This document shows positions 9,184 to 19,419 of a DNA stretch of 64,000 bases, piece after piece. The notes below the pieces were generated by a model. That model had not been told where the DNA came from and ran no database searches. It saw only the letters and a program-made list of their open reading frames with translations. Made by a program: the position numbers and the translations under genes. Source of the stretch: Janthinobacterium lividum (GTDB lineage Bacteria > Pseudomonadota > Gammaproteobacteria > Burkholderiales > Burkholderiaceae_D); NCBI RefSeq assembly GCF_023509035.1, contig NZ_CP075583.1:1364001-1428000 (forward strand). Reading direction: 5' to 3'. The first letter of the stretch is position 1. Each line of letters begins with the position of its first letter.

Positions 9184-10002
9184 ATGCTGCCATCGATAGA
9201 CTGGACCCGCCCCTGGTTTGCCACGGTGCTGCCGGCGCGACGGCAGCTGGACCTGCAGCGCGACACGGTGATTGCCGCGCTCAACGGGCGGGCGCGGGCG
9301 CTGGACTTGCGCAATCCCTCCGGCTTGCCGCTGGCCTTCGTGCCGCAAGCGGACCTGCCCGAAGGCGTCGCCTACGAGGAGTTTATCGGCGCGACGGGCG
9401 GCGTGCCCACGCGCGACAATCTGCACGATTTTTTCAACGCGCTCGTGTGGCTCACCTTCCCCCGCATCAAGCGGCAGCTGAACGCGCTGCAGGCGGCGCA
9501 GATCGCCCTGTCCGGCGTCGGCAAATCGCGTGGTCCCGCGCGCGATGGCGCGACGATTTTTGACGAAAATTCCGCCTTGCTGGTGCTGCGCGACAGCGAT
9601 GCGGGGCGCGCGCTGGAAGCGGCCTTGCGCGGGCACGACTGGCGCAGCGCGTTCATTGCGCAGCGCGAGAAATTTGGCGCGGGCGGCGATGCCGATGTGT
9701 GGCTGTTCGGCCACGCGCTGATGGAAAAACTGGTGGCGCCGCGCAAGGCCATCACGGCGCATACGCGCGTGATCTTCGCGGACGACGCCTATTTCACCCT
9801 GGACGATGCGACACGGCGCGCCTGGCTCGACGAGTGCGTGGCGCAAGACCTGGCGCAGCAAGGTCTCACCACGGCGGACTTCACGCCGCTGCCCGTGCTT
9901 GGTTTGCCCGGCTGGTGCGAAGGCCAGGACGACGATTTTTACAATGACGCGGCAGTGTTCCGCCCGAAGCGCAAGGTGGCTGGCGCAGAAAGAGATCAAT
10001 AG
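9184..10002 (+). CDS. DUF3025 family protein
   Basis: A 272-residue soluble protein with the DUF3025 pattern: an N-terminal PxxDW-like opening (IDWTRPWFATVL), the conserved TRDNLHDFFNALVWLTFPRIK block (residues about 75-95), FDENSALLVL, DVWLFGHALMEKLVAPRK and a C-terminal PVLGLPGWCEGQ followed by a phenylalanine/arginine-rich end. The family has no known biochemical function. It starts 6 bp after pyrC and ends 1 bp before the oxidoreductase, so it is clearly part of the same transcript. Link to pyrimidine synthesis is by position only. Confidence 0.88.
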   Translation: MLPSIDWTRPWFATVLPARRQLDLQRDTVIAALNGRARALDLRNPSGLPLAFVPQADLPEGVAYEEFIGATGGVPTRDNLHDFFNALVWLTFPRIKRQLNALQAAQIALSGVGKSRGPARDGATIFDENSALLVLRDSDAGRALEAALRGHDWRSAFIAQREKFGAGGDADVWLFGHALMEKLVAPRKAITAHTRVIFADDAYFTLDDATRRAWLDECVAQDLAQQGLTTADFTPLPVLGLPGWCEGQDDDFYNDAAVFRPKRKVAGAERDQ

Positions 10003-10003
10003 C

Positions 10004-10993
10004 ATGGAAAATACCGTCCGCTGGGGCATCCTCGGCACCGGCAAGATCGCCCGCGCGATGGCGAATGGCTTGCGTGATGCGCCCGGTGCGCAACTAGTGG
10101 CGGTTGCCTCGCGTAGCAGCGCCGGCGCGCAGGCCTTTGGCGCCGAATTCGGCATCGAGCGTTGCCATGGCTCCTACCAAGCGCTGGCCATGGACCCCGG
10201 CGTGGACGTGATCTACATCGCCACGCCGCATACCTTGCATGCGGAAAATGCCCTGATGTGCCTGGCCGCCGGCAAGCACGTCGTGTGTGAAAAACCGTTC
10301 ACGATGAACGCGCGCGAAGCGCAGGCCGTGGTCGACCTGGCGCGCGAGCAAAAGCTGTTTTTGATGGAAGCCATGTGGAGCCGTTTCCTGCCAGCCGTGC
10401 AGGAAGCCAAACGCATCATCGCCAGCGGCGAAATCGGCGTGCTGCAGCAAGTGCAGGCCGATATCGGCTTTGTCGCCAATTTCCCGCCTGAACACCGCAT
10501 GTTCAATCCCGAACTCGGCGGCGGCGCACTGCTCGACGTGGGTATCTATCCGCTGTCGATGGCGGCCTTCTTCCTCGGCCCGGTATCGCAGGTGCAGGCG
10601 CTGGCCGAGATGGGCGCCACCGGCGTCGATGAACAGGTCGTGTTCTCCCTGCTGCACGCGGGCGGCGGCACCTCGTCTTGCGCCTGCAGCCTGCGCGCGC
10701 AAACGCCGACGGAAATGACCATTTCCGGCAGCCTGGGCCGGATTCGCCTGCCCAACCGTTTTTACAAGCCCGATCACTTGATCGTCGAAGCGATGGATGG
10801 CGAACGCCGCGTCGTCGCCGTGCCCCACCTGGGCAATGGCTACGCGCACGAGGCGATCGAAGCGATGCGCTGCATCCGCGCCGGCCTGCTGGAAAGCCCC
10901 ATCATGCCGCTGGCGGACAGCGTGGCGCTGATGCACAACCTTGACACCATGCGTGGCCAGATCGGCCTGGTTTACAGCGCCGACCGGGCGTAA
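10004..10993 (+). CDS. Gfo/Idh/MocA family NAD(P)-dependent oxidoreductase
   Basis: 329 residues. N-terminal Rossmann fold with WGILGTGKIA (nucleotide-binding GxGxxA at residues about 7-16) and the hallmark CEKPFTMNAREAQ, whose EKP lysine is catalytic in this superfamily. The C-terminal alpha/beta domain has GGGALLDVGIYPLSMAAFF, the usual substrate-domain motif. Members oxidise sugars, inositol or dihydrodiols; sequence alone does not fix the substrate. The start ATG 10004 lies 1 bp after the DUF3025 stop. Co-transcribed with the MFS carrier downstream, which might carry the same substrate. Confidence 0.9.
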   Translation: MENTVRWGILGTGKIARAMANGLRDAPGAQLVAVASRSSAGAQAFGAEFGIERCHGSYQALAMDPGVDVIYIATPHTLHAENALMCLAAGKHVVCEKPFTMNAREAQAVVDLAREQKLFLMEAMWSRFLPAVQEAKRIIASGEIGVLQQVQADIGFVANFPPEHRMFNPELGGGALLDVGIYPLSMAAFFLGPVSQVQALAEMGATGVDEQVVFSLLHAGGGTSSCACSLRAQTPTEMTISGSLGRIRLPNRFYKPDHLIVEAMDGERRVVAVPHLGNGYAHEAIEAMRCIRAGLLESPIMPLADSVALMHNLDTMRGQIGLVYSADRA

Positions 10994-11005
10994 GCAGGAA
11001 TCTCC

Positions 11006-12221
11006 ATGACCTCATATTCTTCCCGTCCCAGCCTGAAAACTGTCCTCATCGCCAGCGGCGTCGTCCTGACTCTGGCGATGGGCGTGCGCCACGGCCTGGG
11101 TTTCTGGATGCAGCCGATCTCGCAAGCCAATGGCTGGACGCGCGAAACGTATTCGCTGGCGCTGGCCATGCAAAACCTGATGTGGGGCGTCTTCGGCCCG
11201 TTCGCCGGCATGGCGGCCGACCGTTTCGGCACCATGCGCGTCGTCATTGTCGGCGCCATCAGCTACATGGCGGGCCTGGTGTGGATGGCGCTCGTGACGC
11301 AGCCCACCCTGTTCATCGTCGGTTCCGGCATCTTCATCGGCCTGGCGCTGGCCTGCACGGCCTTTGGCGCCATCAGCGGCATCATCGGCCGCAGCGCGCC
11401 GCCCGAGCAGCGCTCGTGGGCCTTTGGCATCTCGTCGGCGGCCGGCTCGTTCGGCCAGTTCCTGATGATGCCCGTCGAGCAGCAACTGATTTCCGCCGTG
11501 GGTTGGCAAAACGCCTTTTATGTGCTGGCCGCGCTGGTGCTGCTGGCCATGATCCCGATGGCCTTCTACCTGCGCGAGCCCCCCGTCTCGCACGCCAGCG
11601 GTCCGCAGCAAAGCGTAGGCGCCGCCTTCAGCGAAGCCATCGCCAGCCGCTCGTTCTGGTTGCTGCTGGCAGGGTATTTTGTCTGCGGTTTCCAGCTGGT
11701 CTTCATCGGCGTGCATTTGCCGGCATACCTGAAGGACCAGGGCCTGATGAATCCGGAACATCGCCGTCACGGCGCTGGCGCTCATCGGCCTGTTCAACAT
11801 CGTCGGCTCCTACTACGCGGGCAAACTCGGTGGCAAGATCGCCAAGCGCTATCTGTTGTCGGCCATCTACGTGACGCGCGCCGTGGTCATCACCGTGTTC
11901 CTGCTGGCGCCATTGTCGGCGTGGTCCGTGTACCTGTTCGCCGCCGGCATGGGCGTGCTGTGGCTGTCGACCGTGCCGCTGACGAACGGCATCATCGCCG
12001 GCATTTTCGGCGTGAAGCATCTGTCGATGCTGGCCGGGATGGTGTTCTTCTCGCACCAGGTGGGCAGTTTCCTGGGCGCGTGGCTGGGCGGCTATCTGTA
12101 CGAGCACCAGGGTAGTTACCACATCGTGTGGATAATCACCATCGGCTTGGGGCTCATGGCCGCGCTGATCAACCTGCCCATCGACGAGCGCGCCGTCAAG
12201 CGCGTGGCGGTGGCCGCTTAA
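11006..12221 (+). CDS. major facilitator superfamily transporter (one frameshift)
   Basis: Twelve-helix MFS carrier, about 404 residues after correction, of the monocarboxylate/OFA-like type (opening LTLAMGVRHGLGFWMQPISQ). N-terminal half: FAGMAADRFGTMRVVIVGA (the helix 2-3 loop motif) and EQRSWAFGISSAAGSFGQFL. The frame is lost at 11753-11756 (ATCCGGAAC); with one G fewer the sequence runs GLMNPNIAVTALALIGLFN and on through GKLGGKIAKRYLLSAIYV to the stop at 12221. Read as given it degenerates after residue 250 into a spurious tail. I take the extra G as an error. Overlaps the next small ORF by one base. Confidence 0.87.
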
Positions 12222-12346
12222 TGGCCAGCTGGCGCACATGGCTATGGCGCCTGGCTGGCGCCACGCTGCTGGCCATCGTCTTCCTGGCCTATTTGCGGCC
12301 GGACTTCATGCTCGACCTGGCGAACCGCTTCTGGATGTGCATGTAG
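12221..12346 (+). CDS. 41-residue membrane peptide coupled to the MFS carrier
   Basis: Small ORF whose ATG overlaps the MFS stop codon (TAATG), a classic arrangement for translational coupling. The product has a basic start (MASWRTWLWR), one hydrophobic helix (residues about 11-24, LAGATLLAIVFLAYL) and a short tail ending in DLANRFWMCM. Basic N terminus and single helix suggest an inner-membrane peptide with its N terminus in the cytoplasm. It may act as an accessory subunit of the MFS carrier. I do not recognise a named family. It ends 14 bp before the convergent recG stop. Confidence 0.6.
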   Translation: MASWRTWLWRLAGATLLAIVFLAYLRPDFMLDLANRFWMCM

Positions 12347-12360
12347 CAGGCATCCGGCTT

Positions 12361-14463
12361 TTACACCTTCAGGAATTCCTCTTTCCCACCCAGCCAGCGC
12401 GCCAGGTGCGCTTCCACTGTGGCCGCGGCGGCCGTCGTGGTGGCGTGCAGCAGATCGTGCGCCACGTCGCGCGCCTTGTCGACCAGCCATTGATCCGTTT
12501 CCAGGTCGGCGAAGCGCAGCATGGCCTGGCCGGACTGGCGTGCCCCGAGGAATTCCCCGGGGCCGCGGATTTCCAGGTCGCGCCGGGCAATTTCAAAACC
12601 GTCGGTGGTTTCGCGCATGGTCATCAAACGCTGGCGCGCCACGCCGCCCAGCGGGCCCTGGTACAGCAGCAGGCAGACGCTGGCCGCCGAGCCGCGGCCC
12701 ACGCGGCCGCGCAGCTGGTGCAGCTGTGACAAACCAAAACGCTCGGCATGCTCGATCACCATCAGCGAGGCGTTCGGCACGTCGACGCCCACCTCGATGA
12801 CGGTGGTGGCCACCAGCACGTGGATATGGCCGGCGATGAACGCATCCATCACTTCCTGCTTTTCCGCCGGTTTCAAACGGCCGTGCACGAGGCCCACCTG
12901 CAGCGCGGGCAAGGCCTCGGCCAGCATCATGTAGGTGTCGGTGGCCGTCTGCAGCTGCAGCGCTTCCGATTCCTCGATCAGCGGACAAACCCAGTACACC
13001 TGCCGCCCTTCCAGCGCGGCCGCATATACGCGGGCGATGACTTCGTCGCGCCGGTTCTGGTCGATGGCGCGCGTGACGATGGGGCTGCGTCCCGGCGGCA
13101 GCTCGTCGATCACGGATACTTCCAGGTCGGCGTAATACGTCATGGCCAGGGTGCGCGGGATCGGCGTGGCCGACATCATCAGCTGGTGCGGCACGGCCGC
13201 GCTGTCGCCCTTGTTGCGCAGGGTCAGGCGCTGGCCCACGCCGAAGCGGTGCTGCTCGTCGACGATCACAAGGCCAAGTTTGGCAAACAGCACGTTATCC
13301 TGGATCAGCGCATGCGTGCCGATCACCAGTTGCGCTTCGCCCGATTCGATCAGGGCCAGCGCCGCCGTCTTTTCCTTTTTCTTCAGGCTGCCCGTCAGCC
13401 ACGCCACCTTCACGCCCAGCGGTTCCATCCAGGCGGCGATCTTGCGGAAGTGCTGCTCCGCCAGGATCTCCGTGGGCGCCATCAGCGCGGCCTGGTAGCC
13501 GCTGTCGATGGCCTGTGTGGCCGACAACGCCGCCACCACCGTCTTGCCGCTGCCGACGTCCCCTTGCAACAGGCGCTGCATCGGATACGGCTGGCGCAGG
13601 TCGGCGCGGATTTCCTCGAGCACGCGCGCTTGCGCGCCCGTCAGCTTGAAGGGCAGGGCGGCGCCGAAGGATTCCGACAGGGTGCCGACGATGGGCAAGG
13701 ACGCGGCGCCTTTCGAGCGGCGCGCGCGCTGGGCGCGTTTCAGCGACAGCTGCTGTGCCAGCAGTTCATCGAATTTCATGCGCACCCAGGCCGGGTGCGA
13801 GCGGTCCATCAGCGCGCTTTCATCGATGTCCTGCGGCGGGTAGTGCAGCAGGTGCACGGCGGCCCGGAACGGCGACAGCTGCATCTCGCGCAGCAGCTGG
13901 TCCGGCAAGGTATCCTGCCAGTCGACGCGGCGCATGGCGTCGGCGATCTCGCGCCGCAGGACGTGCTGCGACAGGCCTTCGCCGGATGGATAGACGGGCG
14001 TCAGGGCCGTGGGCAGGGGCGCGCCCTCGTTGACCACTTTATAGGTCGGGTGCACCATCTCGGCGCCAAAAAAACCGTGTTTGAGCTCGGCCCGCGCGCG
14101 TACCCGCGTGCCTTCGGCCAGCTGTTTGACCTGGCTGCCATAGAAATTCATGAAACGCAGCAGCAAATTGCCTGTTTCGTCGGCGATCGTCACCAGCAAC
14201 TGCTTGCGCGGCTTGAAATTGACTTCGCACTTGGTGACGATACCCTCGACTTGCCACGACTCGCCGCCGCGCAGGCAGGCGTCGCGTATCGTGTAGACCT
14301 TGGTCTCGTCTTCGTAACGCATCGGCAGGTGCAGCACCAGGTCCATATCCGTGCGCAAGCCCAGCTTGGCCAGCCGGCTTTCCGTGCTGACCACTTTTTT
14401 GGCGGCTTTCGGCTTCGCGGCAGGCTTGGCCGTGGGGGGAAGATCGGGCGTTGGATCAGGCAT
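12361..14463 (-). CDS. recG: ATP-dependent DNA helicase RecG
   Basis: 700 residues, normal for RecG, which remodels stalled replication forks and Holliday junctions. After a Pro/Ala/Lys-rich N-terminal extension (residues 1-25) comes the wedge domain (LVLHLPMRYEDET, NLLLRFMNFYGSQ). Helicase motifs: I LLQGDVGSGKTVVA, Ia MAPTEILAEQHF, II IVDEQHRFGVGQR, III MSATPIPRTLAMT, then VSVIDELPPGRSPI, VHGRLKPAEKQEVM, TTVIEVGVDVPNAS and VI QLHQLRGRVGRG. Start ATG 14463 fits the family; the frame is open further upstream but that would run through queA. Divergent from queA. Confidence 0.96.
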   Translation of the reverse strand: MPDPTPDLPPTAKPAAKPKAAKKVVSTESRLAKLGLRTDMDLVLHLPMRYEDETKVYTIRDACLRGGESWQVEGIVTKCEVNFKPRKQLLVTIADETGNLLLRFMNFYGSQVKQLAEGTRVRARAELKHGFFGAEMVHPTYKVVNEGAPLPTALTPVYPSGEGLSQHVLRREIADAMRRVDWQDTLPDQLLREMQLSPFRAAVHLLHYPPQDIDESALMDRSHPAWVRMKFDELLAQQLSLKRAQRARRSKGAASLPIVGTLSESFGAALPFKLTGAQARVLEEIRADLRQPYPMQRLLQGDVGSGKTVVAALSATQAIDSGYQAALMAPTEILAEQHFRKIAAWMEPLGVKVAWLTGSLKKKEKTAALALIESGEAQLVIGTHALIQDNVLFAKLGLVIVDEQHRFGVGQRLTLRNKGDSAAVPHQLMMSATPIPRTLAMTYYADLEVSVIDELPPGRSPIVTRAIDQNRRDEVIARVYAAALEGRQVYWVCPLIEESEALQLQTATDTYMMLAEALPALQVGLVHGRLKPAEKQEVMDAFIAGHIHVLVATTVIEVGVDVPNASLMVIEHAERFGLSQLHQLRGRVGRGSAASVCLLLYQGPLGGVARQRLMTMRETTDGFEIARRDLEIRGPGEFLGARQSGQAMLRFADLETDQWLVDKARDVAHDLLHATTTAAAATVEAHLARWLGGKEEFLKV

Positions 14464-14497
14464 ATGGGAGATTTTTGTGCCGCTAGCGTAAAATAGA

Positions 14498-14516
14498 GGG
14501 TTGTCCGGCACAACCC
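14498..14516. repeat. inverted repeat in the recG-queA intergenic region
   Basis: Perfect 7-bp arms GGGTTGT and ACAACCC around CCGGC, 35 bp upstream of the recG start. TAAAAT (14489-14494) lies just beside it. It could be an operator, or a hairpin in the recG leader. No known regulator is suggested by the sequence. The rest of the 177-bp gap holds a TATAGT (14577-14582) that may be the queA -10. Confidence 0.4.
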
Positions 14517-14640
14517 TGTGCGTACCGCAGTCGTAATGTTGCGGCGGATTATTGTAATGCCTGTATAGGCGCACAGTATAGTGCCAGATGTTCCATTGCG
14601 CACTCCTAATCATTTTTGACGTACTTTTGAAGCAAAACGC

Positions 14641-15696
14641 ATGTATTCGCTTTCCGATTTCGATTTTAATTTGCCGCAAGAAAACATTGCGCAAACTCCG
14701 TTGGCCGAGCGCAGCGCCTCGCGCCTCTTGCATCTGGACGGCGACGCCCTGGTTGACCGCAGCTTTGCCGATATCGTCGGGCTGTTGCAAGCGGGCGACC
14801 TGCTGGTGATGAACGATACGCGCGTGCTGAAAGCGCGCTTCTTTGGCGTCAAGGAAAGCGGCGGCAAGATCGAGGCGCTGGTCGAGCGTGTGCTCGATGA
14901 CCGCACCGTGCTGGCCCAGGTGCGCGCGTCGAAGTCGCCGCCGCCCGGTTGCCGCATCCGCCTGGCCGACGCGTTTGACGTCACGGTCGGCCAACGCGCC
15001 GGCGAATTCTTCACCTTGCATTTCGAGGCCGACGTGTTCGAGCTGATCGAGGCGCATGGCCGTTTGCCGCTGCCGCCGTATATTGAGCACGATGCGGACG
15101 AATTTGACGAAACGCGCTACCAGACCGTGTTCAACAAGGTGCCCGGTGCCGTGGCCGCGCCGACGGCCGGCTTGCATTTCGACCAGGCCCTGCTCGATCA
15201 ATTGAAGGACAAGGGCGTCAACTTTGCCTATGTGACCCTGCACGTGGGCGCGGGCACCTTCCAGCCCGTGCGCACGGAAGTGTTGGCCGAACACAAGATG
15301 CACACCGAGTGGTACACCATGTCGCAGGAAACCGTCGATGCCGTGCGCGCCGCGCAACTTGCCGGGCGCGACGTGGTAGCCGTCGGCACGACCAGTTTGC
15401 GCGCGCTGGAATCGGCCTCGCAAAGCGGCCAGCTGGTGGCGGGCAGCGCCGATACGGCCCTGTTCATCACGCCCGGCTATGCCTTCAAAACGGTGACGCG
15501 CCTGATTACCAACTTCCATTTGCCGAAGTCGACCCTGCTGATGCTGGTGTCGGCCTTTGCCGGCTATGAGCCGATCCGCACTGCCTACGCGCATGCGATC
15601 GCGCAGAACTACCGTTTCTTCAGCTATGGCGACGCGATGCTGCTGACCACGCAATCGCGCGCTCCGCTGAACCTTGATACTCCCGTGAAAGACTGA
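14641..15696 (+). CDS. queA: S-adenosylmethionine:tRNA ribosyltransferase-isomerase
   Basis: 351 residues, full length. QueA moves the ribosyl part of SAM onto 7-aminomethyl-7-deazaguanine in tRNA to give epoxyqueuosine, the penultimate step of queuosine synthesis. Family blocks are clear: the opening [89 protein letters not shown] and [19 protein letters not shown]. It stops 2 bp before tgt, which catalyses the preceding base exchange; this queA-tgt pairing is widely conserved. Confidence 0.97.
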   Translation: MYSLSDFDFNLPQENIAQTPLAERSASRLLHLDGDALVDRSFADIVGLLQAGDLLVMNDTRVLKARFFGVKESGGKIEALVERVLDDRTVLAQVRASKSPPPGCRIRLADAFDVTVGQRAGEFFTLHFEADVFELIEAHGRLPLPPYIEHDADEFDETRYQTVFNKVPGAVAAPTAGLHFDQALLDQLKDKGVNFAYVTLHVGAGTFQPVRTEVLAEHKMHTEWYTMSQETVDAVRAAQLAGRDVVAVGTTSLRALESASQSGQLVAGSADTALFITPGYAFKTVTRLITNFHLPKSTLLMLVSAFAGYEPIRTAYAHAIAQNYRFFSYGDAMLLTTQSRAPLNLDTPVKD

Positions 15697-15698
15697 CC

Positions 15699-16839
<1,141 letters not shown>

Positions 16840-16911
16840 GAAAAGCTTAGCTTGAGGGCTGGCGGCAGCATGGCCGGAAGTTTTGTGTATTGGTGCTTGG
16901 ACTGGGGCGAT

Positions 16912-16934
16912 AAAGCATTGCATAATGCTTTTTT
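16912..16934 (+). terminator. rho-independent terminator after tgt
   Basis: AAAGCATT, loop GCAT, AATGCTTT followed by further T. A perfect 8-bp stem with a T run separates queA-tgt from yajC-secDF. Confidence 0.75.
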
Positions 16935-17035
16935 AGCCCCATTTAAAGTTGCCATGGCTGCAATTCGGGTTATGGCGTATAGCCAATGCTAGAATACAGC
17001 GCTATTTTTTCAAACTGATTAGAACTGGAGTCACC

Positions 17036-17368
17036 GTGTTTTTCATTTCCAACGCTTATGCGCAAGCCCCAACCGAAGCCCTCGGCCTCGGCGGCAACCT
17101 GACCAGCTTCCTGCCGCTGGTATTGATGTTCGTGGTCATGTATTTCCTGATGATCCGCCCACAGCAAAAACGCGCCAAAGAACAACGGGCGATGATGGAC
17201 GCGCTGGCCAAGGGTGACGAAGTCGTCACCGCCGGTGGCATGCTGGGCCGTGTTGTCAAGGTAGTGGACGCTTACGTCACCATCGAAGTGGCGACCGGCA
17301 CCGAAATCACGGTGCAAAAGAGCTCCATTACCACCTTGCTGCCTAAAGGCACCCTGAAGGCACTGTAA
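17036..17368 (+). CDS. yajC: preprotein translocase subunit YajC
   Basis: 110 residues, a small single-helix inner-membrane protein that associates with SecDF. After a short periplasmic start (NAYAQAPTEALG) comes the membrane helix FLPLVLMFVVMYFLMI, then the hallmark RPQQKRAKEQ and the cytoplasmic GDEVVTAGGMLGRVVKV. I choose GTG 17036 (FFISNAYAQ): it has GGAG five bases upstream and gives the family length. The longer in-frame ATG at 16949 lies close to the terminator and would add unrelated residues. First gene of yajC-secD-secF. Confidence 0.93.
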   Translation: MFFISNAYAQAPTEALGLGGNLTSFLPLVLMFVVMYFLMIRPQQKRAKEQRAMMDALAKGDEVVTAGGMLGRVVKVVDAYVTIEVATGTEITVQKSSITTLLPKGTLKAL

Positions 17369-17463
17369 TTCCTCGCTGTCATTGCTTCGGCAATGATGAC
17401 CGGGGCGGCTATCGGCCGCCCTTCGCGACGCCTCCGACGCTCAACACTGAACGCTGAATCACT

Positions 17464-19329
17464 ATGAATCGCTATCCTGCCTGGAAATACATCATCATCG
17501 TCGTCGCCTTATTGCTGGGCGCACTCTATACGGCGCCCAATTATTTCGGTGAGTCACCGGCGCTGCAAGTAACCAGCGGCAAGTCGACCGTCAAAGTGAC
17601 GGGCGAGCTGATGACGCAAGTCGAGCAAATATTGACGAAAGAGAACGTCAAGTCGGAAGGTGTCACCATGGATGGCGCCGGCAATCTTGCCTCCGTGCGC
17701 GCGCGTTTCGCCGATCCCGATACCCAGTTCAAGGCAAAACTGGTGCTGGAAAAGGACTTGAACCCCGATTCCAGCGACCCTGCGTACATCGTGACGGTCA
17801 ATCTGCAAGCCAATACACCAATGTGGATGCAAAAATTGCATGCCTTGCCCATGTACCTGGGCCTGGACTTGCGCGGCGGCGTGCACTTCCTGATGCAGGT
17901 CGATGCGAAAGCCGTATTGAACAAGAAAGTCCAGGGCGTCCAGTCCGCCGCGCGTAGCGTGTTGCGCGACAAGAATATCCGCCACGCCGGTATCGAGCGC
18001 GTGGGCGACAGCGTCCAGATCAACTTCCGCGACGCAGATACGCGCCTGAAGGCGAAAAATGTGTTGTCCGACCAGATGACGGAACTGGCGTTTGCCGATG
18101 CAGGCGAAGGCAGTGACCTGAAACTGAACATCACCCTGAAACCGGCGGCCCTGAAGGCGACCATCGACGAAGGCGTGAAACAGAATATCTCCACCCTGTC
18201 CAAGCGTGTCAACGAGCTGGGCGTGGCCGAGCCGCTGATCCAGCAGCAAGGCCCTGACCGCATCGTGGTGCAATTGCCTGGCGTGCAGGACGTGGCCCGC
18301 GCGAAAGCCATCATCGGCCGCACGGCCACCCTGGAAGTGCGCCTGGTCGATGAAACCATCGTGCCTGGCACGGAACTGTCGAGCGCCATCCCGTTCAACT
18401 CGGAACTGTTCACCGTCGGCAAGGGCGTCCCTGTCGTGCTGGCGAAAGACGTGATCCTGACGGGCGACTATATTTCCAGCGCCACGGCCAGCTTCGACCA
18501 GAACCAGCAAGCGGCCGTGTCGATCGACCTGAACGGCGATGGCGGACGCAAGATGCGCGAAGCGACGCGCGAACGCGTGGGCAAGCGCATGGCTATCGTG
18601 CTGTTTGAAAAGGGCAAGCCGGAAGTGCTGTCGGTCGCCACCATCCAGCAGGAACTCGGTTCGCGCTTCCAGATCACCGGCATGGGCGGCGCGGAAAACG
18701 CGAACGAGCTGGCGCTGCTGCTGCGCTCGGGCGCCCTGTCCGCACCGATGACCGTCATCGAAGAACGCACGATCGGACCGCAACTGGGCGCAGAAAACAT
18801 CGCCAAGGGCTTCCACTCGACCTTGTACGGCTTCATCGCCATCGCCATCTTCATGATCGCCTACTACATGCTGTTCGGCGCCTTCAGCGTGCTGGCCCTG
18901 GCCGCCAACCTGCTGTTGCTGATCGCTTTGCTGTCGATGATCCAGGTGACCCTGACACTGCCGGGTATCGCCGCTATCGCGCTGGCGCTGGGCATGGCGA
19001 TCGACGCCAACGTGCTGATCAATGAACGTATCCGCGAAGAGCTGCGCGCCGGCAATACGCCGCAAGCGGCGATCGCTGCCGGCTTCGACCGCGCCTGGGC
19101 CACGATTCTCGATTCGAACGTGACCACCCTGATCGTTGGCCTGGCTCTGCTGGCCTTCGGCAGCGGCCCTGTGCGCGGCTTCGCTGTTGTGCATTGCCTG
19201 GGTATCCTGACCTCGATGTTCTCCTCCGTCTTCGTGTCGCGCGGCGTGGTCAACCTCTGGTATGGCCGCAAGAAAAAGCTGACGACCTTGTCGATCGGCA
19301 CGGTGTGGGTGCCGGGCACCAGCAAATAA
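17464..19329 (+). CDS. secD: protein translocase subunit SecD
   Basis: 621 residues, six-helix RND-type membrane protein. With SecF it uses the proton gradient to pull exported proteins out of SecYEG. N-terminal helix YIIIVVALLLGALYTAPN, large periplasmic domain with GLDLRGGVHFLMQVD (residues about 134-148) and RVNELGVAEPLIQQQGPDRIVVQLPG, then the C-terminal membrane half with IALALGMAIDANVLINERIREELR and GSGPVRGFAVVHCLGILTSMF. Length and motifs are complete. Separated from secF by 90 bp. Confidence 0.97.
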   Translation: MNRYPAWKYIIIVVALLLGALYTAPNYFGESPALQVTSGKSTVKVTGELMTQVEQILTKENVKSEGVTMDGAGNLASVRARFADPDTQFKAKLVLEKDLNPDSSDPAYIVTVNLQANTPMWMQKLHALPMYLGLDLRGGVHFLMQVDAKAVLNKKVQGVQSAARSVLRDKNIRHAGIERVGDSVQINFRDADTRLKAKNVLSDQMTELAFADAGEGSDLKLNITLKPAALKATIDEGVKQNISTLSKRVNELGVAEPLIQQQGPDRIVVQLPGVQDVARAKAIIGRTATLEVRLVDETIVPGTELSSAIPFNSELFTVGKGVPVVLAKDVILTGDYISSATASFDQNQQAAVSIDLNGDGGRKMREATRERVGKRMAIVLFEKGKPEVLSVATIQQELGSRFQITGMGGAENANELALLLRSGALSAPMTVIEERTIGPQLGAENIAKGFHSTLYGFIAIAIFMIAYYMLFGAFSVLALAANLLLLIALLSMIQVTLTLPGIAAIALALGMAIDANVLINERIREELRAGNTPQAAIAAGFDRAWATILDSNVTTLIVGLALLAFGSGPVRGFAVVHCLGILTSMFSSVFVSRGVVNLWYGRKKKLTTLSIGTVWVPGTSK

Positions 19330-19419
19330 GCGACGGTCCAGCCTTAGCCAATAGCGTCAACAGCGATAGCGTCCGGTGGCCCAGCCGCCGGACGCACAGA
19401 ATAGAACTCAGAGGATTTC

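Noticed and set aside
6493..10155. A 1220-codon minus-strand ORF
   Set aside because: It runs antisense through the amidohydrolase, pyrC, DUF3025 and the oxidoreductase; GC-rich codon bias leaves such shadow frames open.
8125..12346. Catabolic pathway for a specific sugar linking pyrC, the oxidoreductase and the MFS carrier
   Set aside because: The genes are adjacent and closely spaced, but pyrC and DUF3025 have no link to sugar use and neither the oxidoreductase nor the carrier reveals a substrate.
12748..14496. Long plus-strand ORF antisense to recG
   Set aside because: Histidine/arginine/glutamine-rich shadow of the recG frame with no recognisable domain.
16949..17035. Longer YajC with an ATG start at 16949
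   Set aside because: The extra N terminus starts only 15 bp after the tgt terminator and lacks a ribosome site; GTG 17036 has GGAG at proper spacing and gives the family length.
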